Part shown: piece after piece, positions 1 through 8,917 of the stretch
Layout of the letters: each line of letters opens with the position of its first letter
Numbering within the stretch: position 1 is the first letter of the stretch
Origin: Solirubrobacterales bacterium
Lineage (GTDB): Bacteria > Actinomycetota > Thermoleophilia > Solirubrobacterales > Solirubrobacteraceae
NCBI GenBank assembly: GCA_019240115.1
Contig: JAFAYV010000009.1
Coordinates: forward strand, 1-64,000
Length of the DNA stretch: 64,000 nt
Reading direction: 5' to 3'
Position numbers and translations under genes: made by a program
The notes under the pieces: model-generated
The model's input: only the letters and a program-made list of their open reading frames with translations
Told to the model about the DNA's origin: nothing
Databases searched by the model: none

Positions 1-947
1 CCGCCGGCGCTCGCAACTCCGCCGGCGCTCGCAACTCCGCCGGCGCTCGCGGCTCCGCCCGCGCCCGCGCTGCCCGCGCCCGCGGCGAGCGAGCCGCCGC
101 CGGCCGCGCCGAGCCCGCCGGCGATCGCGCCGCCGTGCAGCGCCGAGTGCAGGACGGTGGCCTTCAGCGCGCCGGTGAGCGGCACGGGGAGGACGAGGGC
201 GAGCGCGGCCCGCTGGCGGCGGACCTCCTTCTCGTAGGCGGCGCAGCCGGGGCAGCGCTCGATGTGCGCGCGGGTCAGGCTGCGCGCGCGGATCGCGTCG
301 CGCGTCGTGGCCAGGCGGGTGCGGACATCGGCGCAGGAGTGGCCGCGCGCGGAGCGCCCGCGCGACAGTCCCTCGCGGGCTTGGAAGATGAGCGCCTTGA
401 CCTTGCCGGGCCGGACGCCGAGGACCGAGGCGATCTCGCGGTGCGACTGGTCGCCGAGCTCGAAGAGCACGAGCGCGGCGCGCTGATCCTCGGGGAGCCG
501 GCCCATGTCCTCGAGCATCTCGGCGAGCTGCTCGCGGCGCTCGACGACATCGGTGAGCCCGTCGGACGCGGCCCGCTCGGAGGCGATCTCGTCCGCGTCG
601 GCGTCGACCGTCTCGTGGCCGGAGCGCAGCTCCGAGAGGCATCGGTTACGCGCGATCGTGTACAGCCACGGACGGAGCATGATCTCGTTGTCGTTATCGC
701 GCAGGGCCCGATAGGCCGAGACGAAGGTCAACTGCAGCGCGTCCTCGGCTCCCTCGGGGCTGCGCAGCATGTGCGTGCAGAAGGAGAACAGCCCCCGGGC
801 GTAGCGGTCGTAGATCTCCTCGAAGGCGGTGTCGTCCCCGGCGCGCACCCGAGAGACGAGGTCGGCGTCCGTCCGCCCGATGACCGATCGGGTCTCCAGC
901 GTCCGGCGGAACCCCACGGCTGGCGCAGTCGCCCCCATTCGGCCCAT
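1..947 (-). CDS. ECF-type sigma-70 factor with cysteine-bearing C-terminal tail (3' end off window)
   Basis: RNA polymerase sigma factor, running off the left edge, so the C-terminus is missing. Reading from ATG at 947 gives 315 codons without a stop. Residues 40-100 look like sigma region 2 (DRYARGLFSF, then LQLTFVSAYRALR and RPWLYTIARNRCLSELR). Residues 150-194 look like region 4 (LPEDQRAALVLFELG, then a HREIASVLGVRPGKVKALIFQAREGL-type helix-turn-helix). Residues 203-240 carry SCADVR and an HIERCPGC motif resembling a zinc-finger (zf-HC2-type) anti-sigma segment fused to the sigma factor. From about residue 270 the protein is almost only Ala, Gly and Ser, and the last visible 57 bp are an 18-bp in-frame repeat (SAGGVA). 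A membrane-proximal or sensory role for the tail is inference. ATG at 938 is an alternative start. Confidence 0.85.
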   Translation of the reverse strand, partial: MGRMGATAPAVGFRRTLETRSVIGRTDADLVSRVRAGDDTAFEEIYDRYARGLFSFCTHMLRSPEGAEDALQLTFVSAYRALRDNDNEIMLRPWLYTIARNRCLSELRSGHETVDADADEIASERAASDGLTDVVERREQLAEMLEDMGRLPEDQRAALVLFELGDQSHREIASVLGVRPGKVKALIFQAREGLSRGRSARGHSCADVRTRLATTRDAIRARSLTRAHIERCPGCAAYEKEVRRQRAALALVLPVPLTGALKATVLHSALHGGAIAGGLGAAGGGSLAAGAGSAGAGGAASAGGVASAGGVASAG

Positions 948-1057
948 AGTGTCCGCGATCTTCACGCAAGAGTCCAGCGCGGTAGCGAGAAAATCATCCC
1001 CGACCAGGGGCGCCGCACCGGGGGCGCGCCCCCCCATGGCGCGTCCCCGGAGACTGG

Positions 1058-1087
1058 CGCCCAGGGGGCCTGCTTGCCCCCTGGGCG
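1058..1087 (-). terminator. Strong hairpin, possible terminator
   Basis: A perfect 12-bp inverted repeat (arms 1058-1069 and 1076-1087, 6-nt loop) of almost pure G/C. It lies in the 294-bp gap downstream of the comA-ended left-pointing operon and upstream of the sigma-factor gene. There is no U-tract on either side, so a classic intrinsic terminator is not proven; it may only pause polymerase or stabilise the mRNA 3' end. The rest of the gap (948-1241) shows no gene. Confidence 0.5.
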
Positions 1088-1241
1088 ATATGCGCCCCCG
1101 CCGAGCGCCCCGGCGCGATCGAACGAGCCAGCTCGGTCGACTCAGTCAGACTCACGCCAACCTGGTCCCCACACGTACTGGAACGCGGGCCGGTGGCGAA
1201 GGTTGGTCAAGCCGGCGGGAAAGTTCGCCCGACCGCTGCGA

Positions 1242-2012
1242 TCACGAGCAGGACAGCGACACCGTGTCGGCGCGCAGGCCGACGCGGAGCGTCTCGAGCG
1301 AGATCACCTGATCGGTCGCGACGTTGCCGAGGTTGACGTCGGGACCGAGGCGGCCGATGAGGACCGCCTGCTGCTCGCGACGGGGCGCCTCGAAGATGAC
1401 CCGCTCACCCCCGACGGCGGCGAGGATCTCCGCGAGCAGCGGCTGCCGGATCGTTCCCGCCTCGTCGTAGAGGCCGACGCTGCCGCTCTCGCGCCCCTCG
1501 GCGACGACCCAGCTTGCGCCGGCGTCGAGGTCGGCGGTCATCTCGGCGATCCACTCCGAAGCGCTCGGGGTCACCGGTCGCTTGGAGCCGACCTCGGCGA
1601 GCACCGTGAAGTCGGCGCTCAGCTGCGCGACGAGCTCGAGCTTGCGCTGCGCCGGCATGCCGAGGGCACCGTTGGAGATCTCCACGCAGTCGACGCCGAG
1701 CTCGCGGACCCAGGCCACGAGCTGCCGCGTCCGGCCCTGCGCCTCGGCGATCTCGAGCAGGGTGCCGCCGAGGCACACGCGCACCCGGTGGCGGCGGCAG
1801 CAGGCGACCTTCTCAGCGATCGTCGGGCTGACGTAGGCGGTGCCCCAGCCGAACTTGACGATGTCGACGAACGGGCCCGCCTGTCCGAGCATCGATTCGA
1901 GCTCGCCGACGCCGAGCCCGCGATCGAGCGCGTGGGTGATGCCGACCCGACGGGGCTTGGCCGCGCGCGCCGGGAGATCGAGGAAGTCGGCGCCGGCGGG
2001 TCCGGCGGTCAC
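1242..2012 (-). CDS. comA: Phosphosulfolactate synthase (ComA/XcbB family)
   Basis: Catalyses addition of sulfite to phosphoenolpyruvate to give phosphosulfolactate, the first committed step of coenzyme M synthesis in PEP-dependent archaea and in Xanthobacter. The 256-residue length is normal for the family. Family motifs are visible in order: DFLDLP (9-14), THALDRGLG (26-34), DIVKFGWGTAYV (50-61), GGTLLEIA (82-89), CVEISNGALGMP (109-120), EGRESGSVGLYDEAG (172-186), and FEAPRREQQ followed by GPDVNLGN and ISLETLRVGLR (207-247). The start overlaps the stop of the upstream disulfide-reductase-like gene by 4 bp, so the two are probably translationally coupled. It is the last gene of the operon. 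A role in making CoM for the epoxide pathway next door is the natural reading; sulfolactate production alone is the alternative. Confidence 0.92.
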   Translation of the reverse strand: MTAGPAGADFLDLPARAAKPRRVGITHALDRGLGVGELESMLGQAGPFVDIVKFGWGTAYVSPTIAEKVACCRRHRVRVCLGGTLLEIAEAQGRTRQLVAWVRELGVDCVEISNGALGMPAQRKLELVAQLSADFTVLAEVGSKRPVTPSASEWIAEMTADLDAGASWVVAEGRESGSVGLYDEAGTIRQPLLAEILAAVGGERVIFEAPRREQQAVLIGRLGPDVNLGNVATDQVISLETLRVGLRADTVSLSCS

Positions 2013-3352
2013 AGGGCTTTCTCCGCCTGGCGGGCGGCGAGCAGCAGCGGATCCCAGACGGGGGCGAAGGGGGGCGCGTAGCTGAGATCGAAGCCGGCCA
2101 CGTCGTCAACGGTAGCCGCACCGTGCAGCGCGGCGGCGATCACGTCGAGGCGCTTGGCCACCCCCTCGCCGCCGGCCAGCTGCGCTCCGAGGAGCCGGCC
2201 GGTCCCGCGCTCGGCAACGATCTTGACCGTGATCGGCCGCCCGCCGGGGTAGTAGGCCGCGCGGCTCTTGTGCTCGACGGTGCCGGCGGCGGCGTCGAGC
2301 CCGGCCGCCTGCGCCTGGCGCAGGGTCAGCCCGGTGCGGCCGACCTCGAGGTCGCAGACCTTCAGCACGCTCGTGCCGACGACGCCGCCGAACTCCTCGT
2401 GCAGCCCGCCGATGTTCGCGCCGGCGATCCGGCCCTGCTTGTTGGCGGTCGTCCCGAGCGGGATGTAGGCCGGCCCGTCGTGCAGGAGGTGGCGCGTCTG
2501 GACGCAGTCGCCCGCCGCCCAGACGCCGTCGACGCCCGTGCGCATCCGCGGGTCGACGCTGATCGCGCCGAGCGGGCCGATCGGGATCCCGGCCGCCCGC
2601 GGGACGGCGACGTCGGGCCGGACGCCGATCCCCATGATCACGATCTCCGCGGCCCACGCCTGGCCGCCGGCGCGCACCGCCGTGACGCGGCCGTCGCCCT
2701 CGACCTCCTCGACGGCGGCGCCGGTCACGACCTCGACCCCGTGGCGCCGCAGCTCGGCGACGACCTCGGCCGCCACGTCGGGATCGACGAGCGGGAGGAT
2801 GTCGGCCTCGCGCTCGAGGATCGTGGTGGCGATCCCGCGCGCCCCGAGCGCCTCGGCCATCTCCAGGCCGATGTATCCGCCGCCGACGATCACGCCCCGC
2901 CGCGGTCGCCGCGAGGCGATCCAGGCGTCGATCGCCAGGGCGTCCTCGATCGTGCGCACGGTGAACGATCCGTCGCGCCCGGTGCCGGGGACCGGCGCGA
3001 TCGGCGATGCGCCGGTGGCGATCACGAGCTCGTCGTAGCCGACCGTCGACTCGGATCCCGACTCGAGGTCCGAGACGCGGATCCGGCGGTTGGCGGTGTC
3101 GATCTCTGAGACCTCGTGCCGGACGCGGACGTCGACGCCCTCGCGGGCCAGCTCCTGGGGCGTGCGCATGACCAGGTCGGCGTGATCGCCGATGACGTGC
3201 GAGATGTAGTACGGCAGGCCGCACGCGGTGTAGGAGCAGAAGCCGGTCCGTTCGAAGACCGTCACCTCGAGGTCGCGCTGCAGCCGGCGCGCGCGACCGG
3301 CCGCGCTGAGCCCGGCGGCGACGCCCCCGACGACGACGAGTCGGCGAGCCAC
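2009..3352 (-). CDS. CoA-disulfide-reductase-like FAD/NAD(P)H oxidoreductase
   Basis: Single-cysteine flavoprotein disulfide reductase, 447 residues. The N-terminal FAD-binding segment is VVVGGVAAGLSAAGRARR (6-23). The redox cysteine sits in YTACGLPYYI (Cys44), the hallmark of CoA-disulfide reductase and its relatives; Cys39 lies just before it. The second nucleotide site is VGGGYIGLEMAEALG (about 155-169), and the FAD-contacting GVWAAGDCVQTRH follows. The C-terminal dimerisation domain ends with SYAPPFAPVWDP, which supplies the tyrosines of the family active site. In this operon, between an aldehyde dehydrogenase (10 bp upstream) and comA (4-bp overlap), a job reducing CoM disulfide or a mixed CoM disulfide, or the final reduction in CoM synthesis, is plausible. 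That substrate is inference; NADH oxidase or persulfide reductase are alternatives. Confidence 0.85.
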   Translation of the reverse strand: MARRLVVVGGVAAGLSAAGRARRLQRDLEVTVFERTGFCSYTACGLPYYISHVIGDHADLVMRTPQELAREGVDVRVRHEVSEIDTANRRIRVSDLESGSESTVGYDELVIATGASPIAPVPGTGRDGSFTVRTIEDALAIDAWIASRRPRRGVIVGGGYIGLEMAEALGARGIATTILEREADILPLVDPDVAAEVVAELRRHGVEVVTGAAVEEVEGDGRVTAVRAGGQAWAAEIVIMGIGVRPDVAVPRAAGIPIGPLGAISVDPRMRTGVDGVWAAGDCVQTRHLLHDGPAYIPLGTTANKQGRIAGANIGGLHEEFGGVVGTSVLKVCDLEVGRTGLTLRQAQAAGLDAAAGTVEHKSRAAYYPGGRPITVKIVAERGTGRLLGAQLAGGEGVAKRLDVIAAALHGAATVDDVAGFDLSYAPPFAPVWDPLLLAARQAEKAL

Positions 3353-3362
3353 GGGGGCGCGC

Positions 3363-4766
3363 TCAGCGGCCGGGCAGGGGGATGACGAGCAGGCGCGGCT
3401 CGGTCATCTCGCGGATCGCCGCCGTCACGCCCTCGCGTCCGTGGCCCGAGTCCCCGAGCCCGCCGTAGGGCATCTGGACGGCGCGGTAGAAGGGCGCGTC
3501 GTTGACGATGATGCCGCCGGCGCGGATCGTCTCGTGCGCGCGCATCGCCTTGTCCAGCGACTGCGTGAACACCGCCGCCTGAAGGCCGTAGCGCGTGCCG
3601 TTGGCGAGCGCCAGCGCCTCGTCGAAGTCGCCGTAGCGGCTGATCGAGACCACCGGGCCGAAGATCTCCTCCCCCCAGCAGCGCGCGCCGTGGGGCAGCT
3701 CGGTGAGGACGGTGGGGCTGAACAGGGCCTCGGTGCGGCTGCCGCCGCACTGGACGGTGGCGCCCATGTCGCGCGCCTCGTCGACCCACTCCTGTACGCG
3801 GCCGGCCGCATCGGCGGTGATCATCGGTCCGACGTCGGTGCTCTCGTCGAGGGGGTCGCCGACGACCAGGGCCTGCACGCCGGCCACGTAACGCGCCACG
3901 AACTCGTCGTAGATCTCGTCGGCGACGAGGATGCGCTGGGTGGAGAGGCAGACCTGGCCGGCGTAGGCGAATGCCCCGAACACGAGCCGGGCGAGCGCGA
4001 ACTCCAGATCGGCGTCGGGCTCGACGATGACCGCCGAGTTGCCGCCGAGCTCGAGCGTGATCTTCTTCTTCGGGTTGGCGGCCTTCAGCTCCCAGCCGAC
4101 GCGGTCAGAGCCCGTGAAGCTGATCGCTGCGATCCGCGGGTCGCCGGCGACGCGCGACGTGATCTCGCCGCCGACCGCCAGCACCGTGATCGCGCCCTCC
4201 GGCCAGTCGCCGCCGGCGGACACCGCTTCGGCGAGACCGACCGCCGACAGCGGGGTGCGGGTCGACGGCTTGACGATCACCGGGTTGCCGGCGGCGAGCG
4301 CGGGGGCCAGCTTGTGCGCCACCAGGTTGAGCGGGAAGTTGAACGGCGCCACCGCCAGCAGCGGCCCGACCGGGAAGCGGCGGACGAGGCCGCCCCGGCG
4401 CCCGAGCCCCGCCTCGGTGTCGAGCGGCAGCCACTCGCCGGCGATCCGCTTGGTCTCCTCGGCCGCCCAGCGGAAGACGTACTTGGCCCGGGAGGCCTCG
4501 GCGCGCGCCTCGCGGATCGGCTTGCCGGCCTCGCGGGCGATTGTCACCGCGAGCTCGTCGGTGCGCTCGGCGATCCGCTGGGAGGCGGCGTAGAGCAGCT
4601 CCGAGCGCTCGTCGGCGGTCAGCGCCGCCATCGCCGGGGCGGCCGCGGCGGCGCCCGCGACGGCCCGCTGCACCGCGTCGGCGTCGGGGGCCTCGAGCGT
4701 GGAGATGAGCGCTCCGTCGTAAGGGCTGCGGACCTCGAGCCCGGCGGCGGATGCGGTGGTGCTCAT
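3363..4766 (-). CDS. NAD(P)-dependent aldehyde dehydrogenase
   Basis: ALDH-superfamily enzyme that oxidises an aldehyde to an acid. The 467-residue length is slightly short but complete. Catalytic residues are visible: the general base Glu239 in TLELGGNSA and the nucleophile Cys273 in AGQVCLSTQ. The oxyanion-hole Asn is in PFNFPLN (141-147), the cofactor region in VIVKPSTRTPLSA and FTGSDRVGWEL, and EEIFGPVVSI lies near the C-terminus. It sits 22 bp after the epoxyalkane:CoM-transferase-like gene and 10 bp before the disulfide-reductase-like gene in one operon. The substrate cannot be read from sequence: a semialdehyde of epoxide catabolism, sulfoacetaldehyde or sulfolactaldehyde are candidates suggested only by the neighbours. 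Confidence 0.88.
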   Translation of the reverse strand: MSTTASAAGLEVRSPYDGALISTLEAPDADAVQRAVAGAAAAAPAMAALTADERSELLYAASQRIAERTDELAVTIAREAGKPIREARAEASRAKYVFRWAAEETKRIAGEWLPLDTEAGLGRRGGLVRRFPVGPLLAVAPFNFPLNLVAHKLAPALAAGNPVIVKPSTRTPLSAVGLAEAVSAGGDWPEGAITVLAVGGEITSRVAGDPRIAAISFTGSDRVGWELKAANPKKKITLELGGNSAVIVEPDADLEFALARLVFGAFAYAGQVCLSTQRILVADEIYDEFVARYVAGVQALVVGDPLDESTDVGPMITADAAGRVQEWVDEARDMGATVQCGGSRTEALFSPTVLTELPHGARCWGEEIFGPVVSISRYGDFDEALALANGTRYGLQAAVFTQSLDKAMRAHETIRAGGIIVNDAPFYRAVQMPYGGLGDSGHGREGVTAAIREMTEPRLLVIPLPGR

Positions 4767-4788
4767 GCGCGTTCTCTCCTTGTGGTTG

Positions 4789-5922
4789 TCAGGCCAGCGC
4801 CGCCGTCGGCAGCTGACCCTGGGAGACCTCTTCGCGGACGATCGCCACCCCGTCGACCAGCGCGCGCAGCTTGCCGAGGCAGATCATCCTCGGCAGGTTG
4901 ATCATCCCGCAGTCGGTGGTCAGCCCCAGGCGCTCGGCGGGGACGACCTTCAGGTACTCGCGCACCCGGCCGGCCACCTCCGCGGCGGTTTCGGTGATCG
5001 TCGACTTGACGTCGATGACGCCGGCGACGAACGGGCGGTCCCAGTGGTTGTCGAGCAACGGGCGCAGGTCGTCGGTGCCGGTGCGGCCGAGCTCGTAGTT
5101 GAGCACGTGCATGTGCGCGTCCGAGGCCTTGGGGAAGATCCCGTGGGCACGCTCGGGGGCGGGCGCGTCGGGGGGCCGGCGGTCCAGCAGCCAGGCGCCG
5201 TTCTCCTTGTCGCCGTCGTCGGGGAAGTAGCCGGGCGTTCCGGAGTAGTTGCCCCAGCAGGTGTGGGTCCAGAACTGCACGCCGGGCACGCCGTCGACGG
5301 CCAGGTTGTAGACCTCGACCTCCCAGTCCGACATCCCGTATGGCCAGACGAACTCGTCGAGCTGGATGATGTCGACCCCCTCCTCGGCGAGGCGCAGAAA
5401 GTCCTCGTGGTAGGCCGTGGCGATCTGCCGGGCGAGCGCGGCGGTGTCCTTGTAGTACTCGTCGTTGGCGGCCAGCGCCAGGACCTGGATGCCGGTGTAG
5501 GAGATCTTGATCGGCTTGCGCGTGGCCTTGCGCATCGCCCGCAGGTGCGCGAGGTGGAACGGCGCGATCCGCTGCACCTCGCCGACGATCGTCGGCGCGA
5601 ACAGCGTCGAGTAGATCGGCAGGCCGATCGGTGGCCCGGTCAGCCGGTTGCCGCTCATCCGCTTCCAGTAGTAATAGACGATCTCGCCGTAGGGGCTGTC
5701 GCCCCCGTACACCTTGCCGTCGGCGATGATGTCCAGCCCGGCTTCCTCCTGGTCTTTGACGATCGCGCCCACTGCGTCGTCGAAGGCCTCCTTGTGCGTG
5801 CCATCGTACGAGAACTCGCCGATCGGCATCTCCGAGAAGTCGCGACCGTCGTACCAGCGCGGGTTGGGATAGTTGCCCACCATCGTCGTGGGGAGCAGGA
5901 TCTCCTGGTCTGCGACGAGCAT
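4789..5922 (-). CDS. Epoxyalkane:coenzyme M transferase / MetE-family zinc alkyltransferase (paralog 2)
   Basis: Member of the cobalamin-independent methionine-synthase C-terminal family, in which zinc activates a thiol for alkyl transfer. From ATG 5922 the protein has 377 residues, the length I recall for Xanthobacter epoxyalkane:CoM transferase. This start has a strong GGAGGTG ribosome site 8 bp upstream, preferred over ATG 5988. Zinc ligands are visible as His220 and Cys222 (WTHTCWG), Glu277 (NYELGR) and Cys338 (TTDCGM). The N-terminus has the barrel motif LLPTTMVGNYPNPRW and later GLDIIADGK. It lies within the left-pointing operon holding CoA-transferase, acyl-CoA synthetase, aldehyde dehydrogenase and comA. 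It would add CoM thiolate to an epoxide, but a methyl- or other thiol-transfer role cannot be excluded. A second paralog is at 15577-16656. Confidence 0.8.
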   Translation of the reverse strand: MLVADQEILLPTTMVGNYPNPRWYDGRDFSEMPIGEFSYDGTHKEAFDDAVGAIVKDQEEAGLDIIADGKVYGGDSPYGEIVYYYWKRMSGNRLTGPPIGLPIYSTLFAPTIVGEVQRIAPFHLAHLRAMRKATRKPIKISYTGIQVLALAANDEYYKDTAALARQIATAYHEDFLRLAEEGVDIIQLDEFVWPYGMSDWEVEVYNLAVDGVPGVQFWTHTCWGNYSGTPGYFPDDGDKENGAWLLDRRPPDAPAPERAHGIFPKASDAHMHVLNYELGRTGTDDLRPLLDNHWDRPFVAGVIDVKSTITETAAEVAGRVREYLKVVPAERLGLTTDCGMINLPRMICLGKLRALVDGVAIVREEVSQGQLPTAALA

Positions 5923-5987
5923 GCCTTCACCTCCGGGTACGGCGGGATTGAATGCGGCGACCGTACGGCCACCGTCCGGCGCGCGCA

Positions 5988-8090
5988 TTAGCTCCGAGCG
6001 AGCAAATCCGTTTCGGCATTGCGCCGTGTCGCGCCGGCGCCGATGACCCGCAGATCGACGGCCACGGCGCCGTCGGGACGGGCGATGATCGGGTTGAGGT
6101 CGAGCTCTGAGATCTCGGGCACGGCGGCCAGCAGCCGCGACGCCGCGGCGACGGTCTCGGCGAGCGCGTCGAGGTCGACGCCCGCGGCGCCGCGAACCCC
6201 CTCGAGCACGGCGAAGCCGCGCAGCGACCGCAGCGCCGCCTGGGCCTGCGGCGGGGTCAGCGGCGCGAGGCGGAAGGCGACGTCGGCGAGCACCTCGACG
6301 AGGATGCCGCCGAGCCCGACGGCAACCACCGGCCCGAACTGGGGGTCGCGGAAGCCGCCGATGATCACCTCGGTGCCCGACACCATCGGCTGGACCATCA
6401 CCGCGGCGTCGTCGGCGAGGCCGAGCAGCTGCGCGGCGGCGTCGCGGACCGCGTCGGCGCCGGCGAGGTCGACGTGCACCCCGCCGACCTCGGACTTGTG
6501 GATCTGGGTCCGGCTGACGAGCTTGGCCACGACCGGGAAGCCAATCCGTTCGGCGGCCCGCGCCGCCGCCTCGGCGTCGCTCGCGATCGCCTGCGGCGCG
6601 ACGTCAATGCCGAACGCCCGCGCGAGCTCGGCCGCCGCCGCCCCGTCAAGCGGCCCCTCGCCGACCTCGGGCAGTCCCTCGGGCGCCGGGGCGGCCTGGG
6701 CCCGCTCGTCGCGCGAGTGGCGCACGCGACCGTAGCGATGCGCGAGCGAGGCGGCCCGGGCGGCCCGCACCGGCCACTCATAGCAGGGCACGCCCGCGGC
6801 CTGCAGCAGCTCCAGGTTGGGTCGCGCGTCGGCGGGCGCGACCCAGCAGATGTAGAGCGGCACCTCGATCCCGTCGGTGGCGAGCCGCCGCGAGACCTCG
6901 CGCATGCCCTCGGCGACCGCCCGGTCCTGGGCCGAGCGCGCGAGCAGGACGGTGACGACGATGTCGACCTCGCCCGACCGCGCGAGTCGATCGCTTGCGT
7001 ACGGATACAGCTCGGCGAACTTCGCCCACGCGGTCGTCACGTCGACGGGGTTGCGCGGGCTGCCGACCGCCGGCAGCCGGTCGGCGAGGTCGGCCTGCAG
7101 CTCGGAGGAGAGCTCGGGCACCGTCAGGCCGCCCTCGGTGAGCAGGTCGGTCAGCTCGACCCCGACGCCGCCGGAGTTCGTCACGACGCCGACCCGGCCG
7201 CCGCGGGGCACCGGCTGCCAGTCGAGCGCCCGGGCGAGGTCGAGCATCTCGAGGCCGCTGTCGGCGACGATCGCGCCTGACTGCTCGAGCGCGGCGCGCC
7301 AGAGCTCGGCGTTGCCGGCGAGCGCCGCGGTGTGCGACGCCGCCGCACGCAGGCCGGCGGCGGTGCGCCCCGTCTTGGTGACGATGACCGGCTTGCGGGG
7401 CGCGATCTCGCGGACCGCCTCGCAGAAGTCGCGGCCGTCGGGCATCGACTCGATGAGGAAGCACAGGACCTCGGACTCCGCGTCGCCGCCGAGGTACTCG
7501 AGCACCTCGGCGTCGCGGATATCGCAGCGGTTGCCCGCGGCGTAGAGCTTGGCGAAGTTCATCTGCTGCTCCTGGCCGAGCATGTAGATCGCCATCCCGT
7601 AGGCGCCCGATTGGGTCGCGAGCGTGATCGCGCCCGCGGTCGCGCCGGTCCCCAGCGCCATCGTGGCGTTGAGACCGAGGTGGGCGTTCTGGACCCCGAG
7701 ACAGTTGGGGCCGACGATCCGCACCCCGCCCGCGCGGCCGGCCTGCACCACCCGGCGCTGCAGCTCGGCCCCGGCGTCGCCGGTCTCGGCGAAGCCGCCG
7801 GAGACGACGACCAGCGCCCCGACGTCGGCCGCCGCGGCGTCGGCGACGACTTCGAGGATCGCCTTGGCGGGCACGATCGCGACCGCGAGGTCGATCCGAT
7901 CCGGCGCATCGGCGAGCCGGGCGTAGGCGCGATGGCCGAGGACCTCGTCGCGCGACGGGTTGATCGGTACGACCTCGCCGGTGAAGCCCTCGAGGTTGCG
8001 CATGAACGACGTGCCGACCTTGCCATCCTGGTCCGAGGCCCCGACGACCGCGACGCGCCGGGGCGCGAAGACCCGCTCCAGACCGCTCAC
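5988..8090 (-). CDS. ADP-forming acyl-CoA synthetase (acetate-CoA ligase family)
   Basis: Single-chain NDP-forming acyl-CoA ligase of 700 residues, related to succinyl-CoA synthetase. The N-terminal CoA-binding domain (1-130) has VFAPRRVAVVGASDQDGKVG, and the ligase domains follow. The phosphorylated histidine is His253 in SHTAALAGN. The C-terminal ATP-grasp domain (about 470-700) shows FPVVAKLVS, HKSEVGGVHVDL, MVSGTEVIIGGFRDPQFGPVV and ELDLNPI. Its start overlaps the stop of the CoA-transferase beta subunit by 4 bp. With the CoA-transferase next door the window has two ways to activate a carboxylate such as acetoacetate or acetate produced from epoxide breakdown; the true acid is unknown. 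Confidence 0.88.
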   Translation of the reverse strand: MSGLERVFAPRRVAVVGASDQDGKVGTSFMRNLEGFTGEVVPINPSRDEVLGHRAYARLADAPDRIDLAVAIVPAKAILEVVADAAAADVGALVVVSGGFAETGDAGAELQRRVVQAGRAGGVRIVGPNCLGVQNAHLGLNATMALGTGATAGAITLATQSGAYGMAIYMLGQEQQMNFAKLYAAGNRCDIRDAEVLEYLGGDAESEVLCFLIESMPDGRDFCEAVREIAPRKPVIVTKTGRTAAGLRAAASHTAALAGNAELWRAALEQSGAIVADSGLEMLDLARALDWQPVPRGGRVGVVTNSGGVGVELTDLLTEGGLTVPELSSELQADLADRLPAVGSPRNPVDVTTAWAKFAELYPYASDRLARSGEVDIVVTVLLARSAQDRAVAEGMREVSRRLATDGIEVPLYICWVAPADARPNLELLQAAGVPCYEWPVRAARAASLAHRYGRVRHSRDERAQAAPAPEGLPEVGEGPLDGAAAAELARAFGIDVAPQAIASDAEAAARAAERIGFPVVAKLVSRTQIHKSEVGGVHVDLAGADAVRDAAAQLLGLADDAAVMVQPMVSGTEVIIGGFRDPQFGPVVAVGLGGILVEVLADVAFRLAPLTPPQAQAALRSLRGFAVLEGVRGAAGVDLDALAETVAAASRLLAAVPEISELDLNPIIARPDGAVAVDLRVIGAGATRRNAETDLLARS

Positions 8091-8917
8091 GCGACCGCGA
8101 CCTCGCCGTGCAGGGTGTAGGCGCGCGCGAGGTCGGCGGAGCCGAACTCCGATCGCCGGACGCCCGTCGGGTCGACCTCGCGGACCGTCCGCAGCTCGGC
8201 CTCGGTCGGCGGCGTCATCGTCTGCACCCGATCGGCGACCTCGAGCTCGAAGCCGGTGGCGCCGCGCACCGCCTCGACGTCGACGTCGGGATACAGGCGG
8301 GTCAGCCGGGCGCGGCCCTCGGGGAAGTCGAAGGCGCCAAGGTCGGTGATCATCGCCTCGGGCCCGCCGCCGGGAAAGCCGAGCTCGGTGCGCGATCCCG
8401 CGGGGGTGCGATGACCCATGTCGGTGATGAAGTCACAGCGCTGCACGAGGGTCCGCCCCGAGCCGTGGCGGGTCGTCCAGATCGTCAGCGCGCCCACGGT
8501 GGCCGACAGGTTGCAGCCGCCGCCCCCGCCCCCGAGCTTGACCTTGGGCCGGTCCCGGGGCCCGATCATCGACACGTTCGTGTTGCCATAGGGGTCGATC
8601 TGGCCACCGGAGAGGAACATCCGATCGAGATCCCCGCGCGCGCCAAGGTCGAAGAGCTCCTCGAAGCGAAGGACGTGGGGCGCGCCGGTCAGCAGCGACC
8701 AGTCGTTGGAGGTCGGCGGGAGAAACGCCGGCACCGGGTCCAGCGCGTAGGTGGCGCCCTCGATCAGGACCATGTGCGGCGCATGGGTGCGCTTGGCGAC
8801 GTGCATCGCCACCTGCGCGCACGGACTGCCGAAGCCGTGAAAGACGATCTCGCCGTCGCCGATCGTGCGCGCGAGCTCGACGCACATCCACTCGTCGAGG
8901 GTGAAACGTGGATTCAT
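8087..8917 (-). CDS. CoA-transferase family I, beta subunit
   Basis: Glutaconate/3-oxoacid CoA-transferase-type beta subunit, 276 residues from ATG 8917. That start makes an ATGA overlap with the alpha subunit's stop. FHGFGSPCAQVAMHVAKRT gives the N-terminal fold, and Glu53 in MVLIEGATYA fits the catalytic glutamate position of glutaconate CoA-transferase beta. GGQIDPYGNTNVSMIG and a glycine-rich GGGGGG stretch follow, as in the family. A longer reading frame upstream to 9118 lies entirely over the alpha-subunit gene and is rejected. It pairs with 8914-9831. In the CoM setting it could move CoA onto a beta-keto acid; that assignment is inference. Confidence 0.87.
   Translation of the reverse strand: MNPRFTLDEWMCVELARTIGDGEIVFHGFGSPCAQVAMHVAKRTHAPHMVLIEGATYALDPVPAFLPPTSNDWSLLTGAPHVLRFEELFDLGARGDLDRMFLSGGQIDPYGNTNVSMIGPRDRPKVKLGGGGGGCNLSATVGALTIWTTRHGSGRTLVQRCDFITDMGHRTPAGSRTELGFPGGGPEAMITDLGAFDFPEGRARLTRLYPDVDVEAVRGATGFELEVADRVQTMTPPTEAELRTVREVDPTGVRRSEFGSADLARAYTLHGEVAVA

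Noticed and set aside
1058-1087. Classic rho-independent terminator
   Set aside because: The stem is excellent, but neither strand has a U-tract, so only a possible terminator is reported.
135-2081. Long plus-strand open frame opposite the sigma factor and comA genes
   Set aside because: Arg/Ala/Gly-rich translation without domains, antisense to two clear genes; a GC-driven shadow frame.
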